Shown here: in pieces, positions 1 through 8,302 of the stretch
How positions within the stretch are numbered: position 1 is the first letter of the stretch
Layout of the letters: each line of letters begins with the position of its first letter
Translations under genes and position numbers: made by a program
DNA from: Bacillota bacterium
GTDB lineage: Bacteria; Bacillota; Clostridia; Lachnospirales; Cellulosilyticaceae
Direction: 5' to 3'
Length of the DNA: 64,000 nucleotides
NCBI GenBank assembly: GCA_023393125.1
Contig: JAEWMQ010000009.1
Coordinates: forward strand, 1 to 64,000
The notes under the pieces: model-generated
Told to the model about the DNA's origin: nothing
Seen by the model: only the letters and a program-made list of their open reading frames with translations
Database searches by the model: none

Positions 1-285
1 TCTTGTCTCAGTCTTTCGGCTTCTTCTGCTTCTTGTCTTAGTCTTTCTACTTCTATTCTTAAACTTTCTTCTTCTTCTGCTTCTTGTCTTAGCCTTTCAA
101 TTTCTCTTCTTAGTCTTTCTGCTTCTTCTTCCTCTTGTCTTAGTCTTTCTGCTTCTTCTGCTCTTAGTCTTTCCTCTTCTTCCGCTTCTTCTCTTAGGCT
201 TTCAGCTTCCTCTTCTTCTCTTAGCCTTTCTGCTTCTTCTGCTTCTCGTCTTAGTCTTTCTGCTTCTTCATGTATCTTTTGTAAT
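1..285 (-). repeat. EAERLR-encoding tandem repeat
   Basis: Imperfect units of 15-24 bases built from tctt, agtctttc and gcttctt on the plus strand encode EAERLR, EAEEAERLRR and EEEEAERLR units on the minus strand. Charge alternates strongly with no proline or glycine, as expected for a stable solvent-exposed helix. The array continues past the window edge, so its full length is unknown. Confidence 0.85.
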
Positions 286-806
286 AATATTTCTTCTTCT
301 ATTTGTTCACTAGTTTTCTCTGGTATATGATATTCATATAATGATACTGTTTTATCTTCTATAGAAGATGGTGCTTCCTGGATATAAGTTGCTCCTAGTT
401 TTTCATAAAATCCATTAGCAAATGGGTCACTAAATATATAGAGTACCTCTATATTATTTTGTCTGCAATACTGCTGTGCATATGCCATTAACTCTGTTCC
501 AATACCATTTCTTATATAAGCTGGACGAATATAAATATGGTCTAGCCAATAACCTGCTCTAACAAACACTTCACCGTTCCAGTATTCCTCTCTTACCTCG
601 ACAATAGAAAAATATCCAATAATAGTATCCTTCTTCTGAGCTACATACACAACATTTTGCTCGATATAGTCTTCTGTTATAGTAAGCTCATCATGCCATA
701 CCTCAAAATATTCCTCTGGATAATTCCAATAACGCTTCGCTCCAAATGATATACTGGTTAAAAATAATGCATCTGATGGCAATGCTCTCCTTATAGTAAG
801 TTCCAT
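1..806 (-). CDS. GNAT-family N-acetyltransferase with C-terminal charged helix (3' end outside window)
   Basis: The gene starts at an ATG at 806, with a GGGGGAT ribosome site just upstream, and runs off the left edge, so the C-terminus is missing. Residues 1-150 look like a GNAT acyl-CoA-dependent acetyltransferase: an early LTIRRALPSDA strand, LDHIYIRPAYIRNGIGTELM resembling the R/Q-x-x-G-x-G/A acetyl-CoA motif, and FANGFYEKLGA near the end of the fold. From about residue 175 to the edge the protein is almost only E, A, R, L and Q in imperfect EAERLR units, which predicts a long coiled coil or single alpha-helix. The GNAT fold is recognised from motifs; substrate is unknown. The fusion is unusual (see findings). 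Confidence 0.8.
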   Translation of the reverse strand, partial: MELTIRRALPSDALFLTSISFGAKRYWNYPEEYFEVWHDELTITEDYIEQNVVYVAQKKDTIIGYFSIVEVREEYWNGEVFVRAGYWLDHIYIRPAYIRNGIGTELMAYAQQYCRQNNIEVLYIFSDPFANGFYEKLGATYIQEAPSSIEDKTVSLYEYHIPEKTSEQIEEEILLQKIHEEAERLRREAEEAERLREEEEAESLREEAEEEERLRAEEAERLRQEEEEAERLRREIERLRQEAEEEESLRIEVERLRQEAEEAERLRQ

Positions 807-1116
807 GTTATATATCCCCCTTTAAATAGGTACTCCTAATTTTTACCTGTTAACAAATATTTTTCTTAATATTTTTTATAATATAGATACCATTTAAACT
901 TAGTTATAAATAATGCTTATCTTTTATCTCCTAATTTCTCCTCTTTTTTATATGAATATTTTATTTTTTCTTTTTTTAAATTTCTCTATATACAAAATAT
1001 ACTGTAATTATACCTTATCATCAATACATTTTTGAATATATTCTTAATATTTTAAATTAAATTTTGAACAAAAAAAATCATCGTATATGTAAACTTTATA
1101 CGATGACCTTTTATTA
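807..1116. other. AT-rich intergenic stretch
   Basis: About 310 bases between the acetyltransferase and a 45-codon gene. Apart from the minus-strand terminator at 1079-1113 and the GGGGGAT ribosome site of the acetyltransferase I see only AT-rich sequence, which must hold the acetyltransferase promoter; no convincing -35/-10 pair was picked out. Confidence 0.5.
1079..1113 (-). terminator. Intrinsic terminator of the 45-aa gene
   Basis: Inverted repeat TCATCGTAT / ATACGATGA with a T-run on the minus strand, directly after the stop codon of the small gene at 1117-1254. It supports that the small gene is transcribed as a unit. Confidence 0.8.
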
Positions 1117-1254
1117 TTATTTTTTAGGAATGTTTCCTACCCCTTGAGTCCCAGAACTAATGGTATGTTTATAACCACTAGTAGAATTTCTTGCTTCTTT
1201 TGTATTATCTATACTACTTTGCATTTTACTTGTTAAATCATTACTCTTTGGCAT
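1117..1254 (-). CDS. Small hypothetical protein, 45 aa
   Basis: A short reading frame starting MPKSNDLTSKMQ and ending VGNIPKK, preceded by GGAGATACC (a GGAG ribosome site at good spacing) and followed at once by an intrinsic terminator. The product is hydrophilic, rich in Ser, Thr, Asn and Lys, without cysteine, tryptophan, a membrane segment or a signal peptide, so a small soluble or disordered cytosolic protein is likely. I do not recognise the family. The ribosome site and the terminator are the reasons to believe it is real; codon evidence on 45 residues is weak. Confidence 0.55.
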   Translation of the reverse strand: MPKSNDLTSKMQSSIDNTKEARNSTSGYKHTISSGTQGVGNIPKK

Positions 1255-1350
1255 GGTATCTCCTATATAGGTTAGTTATTCTAACACATTAATTTTTTAT
1301 TATCCTTACTTTCTATATAAGAGTTTCCCCCATATGTTTTAAACTATTCA

Positions 1351-2454
1351 TTATATACCAGACTTATTTACTTCATTATCTTCATAGTCATATGTTGCTA
1401 TTACATTATTGCTGTTAGAATCATATACAATGCCTTGTATATCATAGTCTGTTAAGTTCTCTATATTTCTAGCAATATCTCTTAGAGATGATCTAAGAGT
1501 AGCATCTGTATCTAGACCTTGATTCATATTCCATGCATCCTTAATAGAGGACGTCACGTCAATATAGATTTTAAAAGTAGCTACTTCTCTATTATCACTT
1601 ATGGATGCTTCAACTTTTTTGATACTGATACTCTGACTATAATCTTTAATATTAATACTATTTGTCTTTTTAACAGCATTAATAACATCACTCTCATCAA
1701 AGTCATAATAACTTCCATAGGTTAAAGAATCTTTTTTGGAATACGAGAATTCGTATTTATTGGTGTTACTTCCTGTATAAATAATAGTACCATCTATAAT
1801 AATATCATCATGTCGATCTCGTACAGTATCACATATCTCCTCTACGAAATCCTTAATCTCTCTAGTTGATAAATTATTAACTGCCTTATTTTCAGCAGAT
1901 GTATCATAAGAAATCTTAACACTTAATCTACTTCCAGAAACTCTTACTCTAAAGTCTAAATCTATATCTTCAAAGTAATCTGCATATACTCTCTCTAATT
2001 CATCTTGAGTAGCAGTAAGTTCTGTTCCTAAAATATCTGTTCCTGATGTACGGTCATATTGACTACCACTAGAAGTAATTCCGTTTGATTTTAATTTTGC
2101 TAGCTCTTGTTTAAGCGAAGCAATCTCATAATCTTTAGCTCTTAGTTCAGTTTGTAAACTTAAAACTGAAGAATAATTAGAACTACTTGTAACATATAAA
2201 TTGCCATTAGTTTGATCCCAATTAATTTCTAAGCCGACTGCATCACAAAAAGCTCTCGCTGGTAAATAGGTTGTTCCATCAATTGAAATAGGAGTAGTAG
2301 ATAAATATTTTTGGCCTCCATTGTAATAAAACTTAACTGGATGATAATTAACTGCCTTATTCTTTTTATGTCCTGCTGCTTGCATAGGAATACATGCGAG
2401 TAATGCTCCTACTGCAATTGTTATTAACCATTTTTTCCTGTTTATTAATTGCAT
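1351..2454 (-). CDS. Secreted protein with copper-amine-oxidase-like N-terminal (stalk) domain
   Basis: 367 aa. Residues 1-27 form a signal peptide (KK, then a hydrophobic stretch, AxA-like end at MQAAG). Residues 40-90 match the copper amine oxidase N-terminal domain common in Clostridia and Paenibacillus: a KFYYNGG strand, PISIDGTTYLPARAFCDAVGLEINWD. It is a surface or stalk module and does not imply oxidase activity. Residues 95-120 are a short coiled coil. The rest (130-350) has repeated SSIKD/NSINIKDYS-type beta segments of unknown fold. Start supported by GGGGGAG nine bases upstream. Likely monocistronic. Function beyond being a secreted envelope protein is unknown. Confidence 0.75.
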   Translation of the reverse strand: MQLINRKKWLITIAVGALLACIPMQAAGHKKNKAVNYHPVKFYYNGGQKYLSTTPISIDGTTYLPARAFCDAVGLEINWDQTNGNLYVTSSSNYSSVLSLQTELRAKDYEIASLKQELAKLKSNGITSSGSQYDRTSGTDILGTELTATQDELERVYADYFEDIDLDFRVRVSGSRLSVKISYDTSAENKAVNNLSTREIKDFVEEICDTVRDRHDDIIIDGTIIYTGSNTNKYEFSYSKKDSLTYGSYYDFDESDVINAVKKTNSINIKDYSQSISIKKVEASISDNREVATFKIYIDVTSSIKDAWNMNQGLDTDATLRSSLRDIARNIENLTDYDIQGIVYDSNSNNVIATYDYEDNEVNKSGI

Positions 2455-2519
2455 AACAACTCTCCCCCTGTATAATTTTTAAAGCTATACAATTTTTATC
2501 GTCTTAGTCTAGGCAAAGC

Positions 2520-4298
2520 TTAAATTTCATAACTCAGTTTTATGAATTCATTAATATCTTCTTCAATAATAGCTAAGGAATTTTTCCAGAACTTCGCATC
2601 TGTTACATCTATATTAATTGTCCTTGTAACGTCTTCTATCTTTAGTTTACCTGTCACAGCTAATAGCTTTTTATACTCCTCTACGAAGTCTTTTCCTCTT
2701 TTAAGATACTCTGCATAGAGACCTTTGGCAAAAAGAAGACCAAATGCATATGGGAAGTTATAGAAATTCGCATCTGCATAATAATAATGACTCTTCCAAG
2801 TCCACATATAAGGATGTAAATATGCTGGATCTAGCCCCTCTCCATAAGCCTCTTTTTGCGCTTCTATCATTAACTCTTTAATACGTTTCACTGTTAAAGG
2901 ACTATCTTCTCTCTCTTTAAAGACATTAGTTTCAAATAAATACCTAGAGTAGATATCTACAATAACCTGAGTACTATCACTAATTTCTGTCTCTAAAATA
3001 GCAAACGCTTCTTCCTTTGATCCTTCTTTAATAGCAGCCTTTTTAACGATTGTCTCACAGAAAGTAGATGCTGTTTCTGCTAAAGGCATAGGGTAATTAG
3101 TATTTAAAATACTTTCTTCTTTAAGACATTCTCCATGAAAACCATGCCCTAGCTCATGTGCCATTGTAATTGTATCTCCTAGATTGTCTCCATAATTAAG
3201 AAGAATTCTGCTTTCACCTATACTATGAACAGCGCAACAGAAAGCTCCTCCTACCTTTCCTTCTTTAGGTAGTACATCTATCCATCTGCAATCCATAGCT
3301 TTTTTTGCATAATCTCCTAAGCTATCATCAAAACTTCTAAATTGCTTTTCAATAAAAGCTTTGCCTTGTTCATAGGTATACTTCATTTCCTTCTCAATAA
3401 CCGGGGCATATAGCTCATAAAAAGGTAAGCCATTGTTATAACCTAGCATTTCAGCCTTTCTTCTAAGATACTTTCTAAAGATAGGTAAGCTATCTTTCAT
3501 AGCACTAAGCATAGCATCTAGAGTTGCCTTACTCATTCTAGAGTCTTCTAAAGTCATAGCTAGAGGTGATTCATATCCTCTCATTTTAGCGACAGTGATA
3601 ACCTCTCCTTTAATACCGTTGAGTGCTGCTGCAATACCATCTTCTATTTTCTTATAAGAATCAAGTTCTGCTAAATAAGCTTTTTTCCTTAAGTGAGCAT
3701 CTTTTTCATATGCCATATTAAGAACTACTGTTAATGGTAGTTCTTCCTTCTTTCCTTTAACTTCAAGCTCTACTTTATGGTTAGAAATGAGTAAGTTTTT
3801 ATAGTTTACCCAGGCTGTTGAACCTGTATTTTTCATCTTAGCTAGAAGTACTTCTTCTTTTTCACTTAAAAGATGTTTACTATGTTCTACTATTTCTTTG
3901 AGGAAAAATCTATAAGGTTGCAAAGCCGACGAGCTATTAATTATATGATCAATATCTTTGATTTCACTAATCCATTTACTAATTTTAGTCTCTGCCTCTG
4001 CTAAATTACTTTGTTTTTGGTTGATAATATCTGCGTACTTATTACCTTCTTCATCTTTAGAATTAACACTTACAGTTAACTCAGAGAATACTCCTAACTT
4101 TTCAAAAGTTAAGCTTATCTTTTCAGCTAATGCTATGTAAGATTCCAGTTTTATTTGTTCATCTTCATGATTCTGTGTCATCTCAGCACTTAGCTTATTC
4201 ATCTTAGTAATATACTTATCTAGTTTTACTAAATCACCTTGAAAAGCATCTCCCGAAAAAGACTCATATAACTCTTTTAAACTCCAATTCAAATCCAT
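2520..4298 (-). CDS. pepF: Oligoendopeptidase F (M3 family metallopeptidase)
   Basis: 592 aa, the usual PepF length of about 600. It hydrolyses short peptides (7-17 residues) in the cytoplasm and helps peptide recycling. The zinc site is plain: MAHELGHGFHGE gives H381-E382-x-x-H385, and the third ligand is probably E408 in PMPLAETA. The alpha-helical N-terminal half (1-200) is the M3 oligopeptidase cap. There is no signal peptide, which fits a cytosolic enzyme. GGGAG lies about eight bases upstream of the ATG. Upstream neighbours are unrelated, so it is probably transcribed alone. Confidence 0.95.
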   Translation of the reverse strand: MDLNWSLKELYESFSGDAFQGDLVKLDKYITKMNKLSAEMTQNHEDEQIKLESYIALAEKISLTFEKLGVFSELTVSVNSKDEEGNKYADIINQKQSNLAEAETKISKWISEIKDIDHIINSSSALQPYRFFLKEIVEHSKHLLSEKEEVLLAKMKNTGSTAWVNYKNLLISNHKVELEVKGKKEELPLTVVLNMAYEKDAHLRKKAYLAELDSYKKIEDGIAAALNGIKGEVITVAKMRGYESPLAMTLEDSRMSKATLDAMLSAMKDSLPIFRKYLRRKAEMLGYNNGLPFYELYAPVIEKEMKYTYEQGKAFIEKQFRSFDDSLGDYAKKAMDCRWIDVLPKEGKVGGAFCCAVHSIGESRILLNYGDNLGDTITMAHELGHGFHGECLKEESILNTNYPMPLAETASTFCETIVKKAAIKEGSKEEAFAILETEISDSTQVIVDIYSRYLFETNVFKEREDSPLTVKRIKELMIEAQKEAYGEGLDPAYLHPYMWTWKSHYYYADANFYNFPYAFGLLFAKGLYAEYLKRGKDFVEEYKKLLAVTGKLKIEDVTRTINIDVTDAKFWKNSLAIIEEDINEFIKLSYEI

Positions 4299-4413
4299 AT
4301 TATTTCTCCCTTCTTGTTTTAACCTACTTTAACTTCTTATATTATTCTTGATCCTATTTTATTAAGGTTAGGCATTATATCCTTATATACTATTCAAATC
4401 TTTTAAATGAATT

Positions 4414-4472
4414 CTAAAAAACCATTAATAAACATAGTTAATTATAGAGATAAATATGTCTATCAATGGTTT
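4414..4472 (-). terminator. Long-stem terminator downstream of the 150-aa gene
   Basis: An 18-bp stem, 4419-4436 against 4455-4472, perfect apart from two G-U pairs in the minus-strand RNA, with the T-run following on the minus strand. It begins only eight bases after the stop codon at 4480. Confidence 0.75.
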
Positions 4473-4479
4473 ATAACTA

Positions 4480-4932
4480 CTATATTAAATCTTTTAGTGC
4501 TAAAAACAAGTAGCTTTCATCCGTTATAATACGGTAAATTCCTTGTGCCTCTAATTTACATACACCCACAAAAGCTAAATCCCTTGCTACTATCTCTTCA
4601 CACTCAAAACCACCCTGCTCAAATACATTGTATCCAGTATCTTTAGCTAATTCCTTTAAGGCACTCGCCTCTTCCCTAATAGTTTTTGAAAGGTTTTCAT
4701 TATTCCATGCCCATACCCAGCTTTGATCTTCATATCCCCATGAGCCAATACAAGCAACTTCAAAGCTTAATACCTCTCCACTACTTTTCTTTAATTCAAG
4801 GCTTTTATTAGCTTGACTAAAGGTATAATTTTCATACGTATTCAGTCGATACTTTTCATTTAAGCTATTTTGTTTCGCCCTTACTTCTTGCTGACATTTC
4901 ATAAGAAATGCTTCAAATTCCTTGTCTGTCAT
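4480..4932 (-). CDS. DUF6882-like hypothetical protein
   Basis: 150 aa from the ATG at 4932, chosen because AAAGGAG lies at 4938-4944; a longer frame reaching 5004 has no ribosome site. The core GSWGYEDQSWVWAWNN is typical of the DUF6882 family of small cytosolic proteins, whose role is not known. The protein is acidic, contains several Trp and Tyr in that motif, and has no signal or membrane segment. It lies 86 bases downstream of the FAD/Rieske gene on the same strand and could be cotranscribed with it. Family call from memory of the motif only. Confidence 0.6.
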   Translation of the reverse strand: MTDKEFEAFLMKCQQEVRAKQNSLNEKYRLNTYENYTFSQANKSLELKKSSGEVLSFEVACIGSWGYEDQSWVWAWNNENLSKTIREEASALKELAKDTGYNVFEQGGFECEEIVARDLAFVGVCKLEAQGIYRIITDESYLFLALKDLI

Positions 4933-5018
4933 TACTTTCTCCTTTAAACAACTGCTTTTATCTTCTACTCTTAACTTAACACTTTTTTCTCTTTTTGTGA
5001 ACACTAGTAGCCTTTATT

Positions 5019-6560
5019 CTATATTAAATTTGGGTGTATTTTATTCTTTTCTTCCTTATATCCGTTTAATTTATGCGTACTTGGACCTTCTAGTATTTCT
5101 CCATCTATACTAAACCTTGAGCCATGAAATGGACAGTCCCAACTCTTTTCAGCACTATTCCATCTGAGTCTAGCACCTACATGAGGACAAACGATATCTA
5201 CAATATGATAGTGTTCTTCTTCATCTTGATAGATCCCATATACATTACCATCTTCTAACTCTGCTACTATAGCCTCTCCCTTATTAGGGAAAACATCTTT
5301 AGGGACGGTTCTTAATTTCCCTTGGATATAATTCTTAATTCCTTCTACATTATGACTTACAAAGTTTTTTCCTTTATAAGCTGATATTCTTTGTGGGTTA
5401 AATAAATCCTCAAAAGGACTGGTGCCCATTAATAATAAATCTTTTAAAACAAGCGCCGCATTTGTAGCGTTACTCATTCCCCATTCATTAAATCCTGTAG
5501 CTACATATATGTTCTGGTACATCTTACTATTCAGGTATCCGATATATGGAACTCCATCAGGTGTAATATAATCTTGCACTGACCACTGATAAGATACTTC
5601 ATCACTCTTAAATACTTCTTTTCCAAACTGCTTTAATTCTTCAAAATGTAACGCTTCATGTTCATCATCACCTACTCTGTGATGTCCTCCTACTATAAGA
5701 ACTACATCTTTTTCATACACGGGTCTAATAGATCTAATAGGCTTTTCTACTGAAATAAAGCTGCTCTTAGGTAATTTTTCTTTATCTACATTTAATCCTA
5801 GCACGTATACTCTTTGCGCCTTAAGTCTTGTAAAATATAGACCTAATCCATCATACATAGGATAATGTGACGTTATAGCTATTCTCCGTGCAGAAATACG
5901 ATGTCCTTTATCTGTTTCTAGCACGCTTACTTCACCTGGTGTTAAATTGCTAATAGGTGTATCCTCATAAATAAGCCCTCCAGCTTCAATAAACTTTTCA
6001 GCTAAGCTTGATATATACTTCTTAGGATTAAATAATGCGGCTCCCTCCCACTCTATTGCTGCTCTTGTAGCTATAGGAAGAGGTATCTGTTCCATATAAT
6101 TAACCTCTATTCCTAATCGCTTACAAGCTTCTGCCTCATTTTGTATGGCTTTTACATACTTTTCATCTGCTGTATAAACAAAGGAGGATGCTGAGACTAA
6201 ATCACACTTGATTTTTTCTTTGCTAACAGTATCTTTAATAAAATCTATAGCTTGTTTATTAGCATCTGCATATTGTTTTGCTTTTCCAGGACTCTTGGTA
6301 TGCATCAGCTTATCATAGATAAGACTATGCTGAAGAGTAAGTTTAGCTGTTGTACGTAATGAAGTTCCCATGCCTATCTGGTTTGCTTCAAAAACTGCTA
6401 CTCTTTTTCCAATATGCCTTAATAAATAGGCTAAGGTTATACCAACTAATCCTCCTCCAACTATAGCAAATTCTATTTCCATATCTCCTTCTAAGGAAGG
6501 ATACTTCTTACTTTCCATACCATTAAGAAATATAGATTCATGTTTATCTAAGTGACTCAT
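5019..6560 (-). CDS. FAD-dependent oxidoreductase with C-terminal Rieske [2Fe-2S] domain
   Basis: 513 aa. Residues 25-400 are a D-amino-acid-oxidase-like (DAO) FAD domain: FAIVGGGLVGITLAYLL is the GxGxxG dinucleotide site near the N-terminus, and residues around 345-380 (TPDGVPYIGYL, VATGFNEWGM) close the FAD site. Residues 420-510 hold a Rieske domain with C-x-H (CPHVGARLRW) and C-x2-H (CPFHGSRFS). This architecture occurs widely in Firmicutes and the substrate is not established. An ATG two codons upstream (6566) is possible, but the GAAGGG ribosome site is spaced better for 6560. Confidence 0.85.
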   Translation of the reverse strand: MSHLDKHESIFLNGMESKKYPSLEGDMEIEFAIVGGGLVGITLAYLLRHIGKRVAVFEANQIGMGTSLRTTAKLTLQHSLIYDKLMHTKSPGKAKQYADANKQAIDFIKDTVSKEKIKCDLVSASSFVYTADEKYVKAIQNEAEACKRLGIEVNYMEQIPLPIATRAAIEWEGAALFNPKKYISSLAEKFIEAGGLIYEDTPISNLTPGEVSVLETDKGHRISARRIAITSHYPMYDGLGLYFTRLKAQRVYVLGLNVDKEKLPKSSFISVEKPIRSIRPVYEKDVVLIVGGHHRVGDDEHEALHFEELKQFGKEVFKSDEVSYQWSVQDYITPDGVPYIGYLNSKMYQNIYVATGFNEWGMSNATNAALVLKDLLLMGTSPFEDLFNPQRISAYKGKNFVSHNVEGIKNYIQGKLRTVPKDVFPNKGEAIVAELEDGNVYGIYQDEEEHYHIVDIVCPHVGARLRWNSAEKSWDCPFHGSRFSIDGEILEGPSTHKLNGYKEEKNKIHPNLI

Positions 6561-6809
6561 TCCCATTTCCCTTCTCTTAAAAAACCAATTTGGTCCTTTT
6601 TACTAGCTATTATGAATCCCTTTATTATTTATTATCCTTATTTTCTTATGCTATTGCTATTTGTATAAACTCTTTATATCCTTATATTGCATATTCTAAT
6701 AAGATCTATTGTATGTTACCCTTAATGTATCCGTCTTTTAGATTTGTGTATCAATTTAATGTGAAATGTGAATAAAAATACTAATTGTCTTATAGATACT
6801 CACGTCAAT
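6561..6809. other. Intergenic stretch between divergent genes
   Basis: About 250 AT-rich bases between the FAD/Rieske gene and the asd promoter. A 61-codon plus-strand frame here has no ribosome site and low-complexity hydrophobic composition and was not called. The FAD/Rieske promoter should be near 6580-6640; no clear consensus pair is visible. Confidence 0.4.
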
Positions 6810-6838
6810 TTGTCAATTTTATCAAAAAATTATATAAT
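6810..6838 (+). promoter_or_regulatory. Sigma-A-type promoter of asd
   Basis: TTGTCA (6810-6815), a 17-base spacer, TATAAT (6833-6838). The 5' leader would be about 65 bases and holds no evident riboswitch. Confidence 0.75.
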
Positions 6839-6909
6839 ATATTGTCATCTGGTTATTTACTTAGTAAAATAGAGTAATTAATAAGATATTGAAAAGGGAA
6901 AGGTGATTA

Positions 6910-7998
6910 ATGATGGAGAAAAAATTAAGAGTAGGTATCGTTGGTGGTACTGGTATGGTAGGACAACGCTTTTTAGCTTTGCTTGAAAATCACCCTTATT
7001 TTGATGTAAAAGTAATTGCGGCAAGTAGCCGTTCTGCTGGCCAAACTTATGAAAAAGCCGTTGAAGGTAGATGGAAAATGAGCACTCCTATTCCAGAAGC
7101 CGTTAAAAATCTCATTGTATTAGATGCTGCTAAAGTTGAAGAAGTTGCTTCTCAGGTTGATTTTGTTTTCTGCGCTGTTGATATGAAAAAAGATGAAATT
7201 AAAGCTTTAGAAGAAGCTTATGCAAAAACTGAAATACCTGTTGTTTCAAATAACTCTGCTCATAGATGGACACCAGATGTTCCAATGGTTATTCCTGAAA
7301 TTAATGATGCACATTTAGAAGTTATTGAAGCTCAAAGAAAACGTCTTGGTACTACAAAAGGCTTTATTGCAGTTAAACCAAACTGCTCTATTCAAAGTTA
7401 TGTACCTATGCTTTCTGCTTTACTTGACTTTGAACCAACTACTGTAGTAGCTTCTACTTACCAAGCTATTTCTGGTGCAGGTAAAACATTTAAAGAATGG
7501 CCAGAAATGATGGATAACGTTATTCCATACATTGGTGGTGAAGAAGAAAAGAGCGAACAAGAACCTCTTAGAATTTGGGGTAAAGTAGAAAATGGTGAAG
7601 TTGTTAAAGCTGCTTCTCCAGTTATTACAACACAATGTATTCGTGTTCCTGTTTTAGATGGACATCTTGCAACAGTGTTTGTTTCTTTCAAGAAAAAACC
7701 AACTAAAGAACAAATCCTTGAAGCTTGGAAAAACTACAAAGGTAAACCACAAGAACTTAACCTTCCAAGTGCACCAAAACAATTTATTACTTACTTCGAA
7801 GAAGATAATAGACCTCAAACAGGATTAGACCGTGATACTGAAAACGGTATGGGTGTATGTGTGGGTCGTTTAAGAGAAGATACTGTTTATGATTATAAAT
7901 TTGTAGGTCTTTCTCATAACACTGTAAGAGGTGCTGCTGGTGGAGCTGTCCTCATTGCTGAACTTCTTACAGCACAAGGCTATATTACAAGTAAATAA
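6910..7998 (+). CDS. asd: Aspartate-semialdehyde dehydrogenase
   Basis: 362 aa. It reduces aspartyl phosphate to aspartate semialdehyde with NADPH, the branch point to lysine/diaminopimelate, threonine and methionine. The N-terminal GIVGGTGMVGQRF is the NADP-binding loop; KPNCSIQSY carries the active-site cysteine (C159), and LDGHLATVFVSF the active-site His region. The NCSIQ context and length place it with the archaeal/fungal-like Asd subgroup rather than the E. coli type. It stands alone between its own promoter (6810) and terminator (8006), away from dapF/dapL at 35-37 kb. AAAGGTGAT precedes the ATG. Confidence 0.93.
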   Translation: MMEKKLRVGIVGGTGMVGQRFLALLENHPYFDVKVIAASSRSAGQTYEKAVEGRWKMSTPIPEAVKNLIVLDAAKVEEVASQVDFVFCAVDMKKDEIKALEEAYAKTEIPVVSNNSAHRWTPDVPMVIPEINDAHLEVIEAQRKRLGTTKGFIAVKPNCSIQSYVPMLSALLDFEPTTVVASTYQAISGAGKTFKEWPEMMDNVIPYIGGEEEKSEQEPLRIWGKVENGEVVKAASPVITTQCIRVPVLDGHLATVFVSFKKKPTKEQILEAWKNYKGKPQELNLPSAPKQFITYFEEDNRPQTGLDRDTENGMGVCVGRLREDTVYDYKFVGLSHNTVRGAAGGAVLIAELLTAQGYITSK

Positions 7999-8005
7999 GT
8001 TGAAA

Positions 8006-8054
8006 TAAAAAAACTATCCTATTACGGACTTATATAATAGGATAGTTTTTTTAT
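8006..8054 (+). terminator. Intrinsic terminator of asd
   Basis: AAACTATCCTAT pairs with ATAGGATAGTTT around a short loop and is followed by a T-run; an A-run precedes it, so it could work in both directions. Confidence 0.9.
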
Positions 8055-8302
8055 TATTTTATATTTAATCTATAATCTGTTTTTCATCCAGTATAAAGTA
8101 TATATACCAAATATATTTAGTGTATTTTAATTATTTGTAATTATTATACTAATAATTGGTTTCAATTTGATAATATGTTTGTATAATTTATTTCCATTTA
8201 TTCTTTTAATTCAATAAATTAAATATGTACTGTTTCATAATTCTATTATTGATTTATTCAAAATATAATATAAACAAGAATTGTAATGATGGAGTGATCC
8301 TT
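8055..8302. other. Intergenic stretch upstream of the patatin gene
   Basis: AT-rich, about 250 bases. A TATAAT at 8182-8187 could be the -10 of the patatin gene but the -35 is poor. Codons upstream of the chosen start (8225-8302) read as low-complexity hydrophobic sequence, which argues that they are untranslated. Confidence 0.4.

Noticed and set aside
6590..6775. 61-codon plus-strand frame upstream of asd
   Set aside because: Low-complexity hydrophobic composition in AT-rich DNA without a ribosome site.
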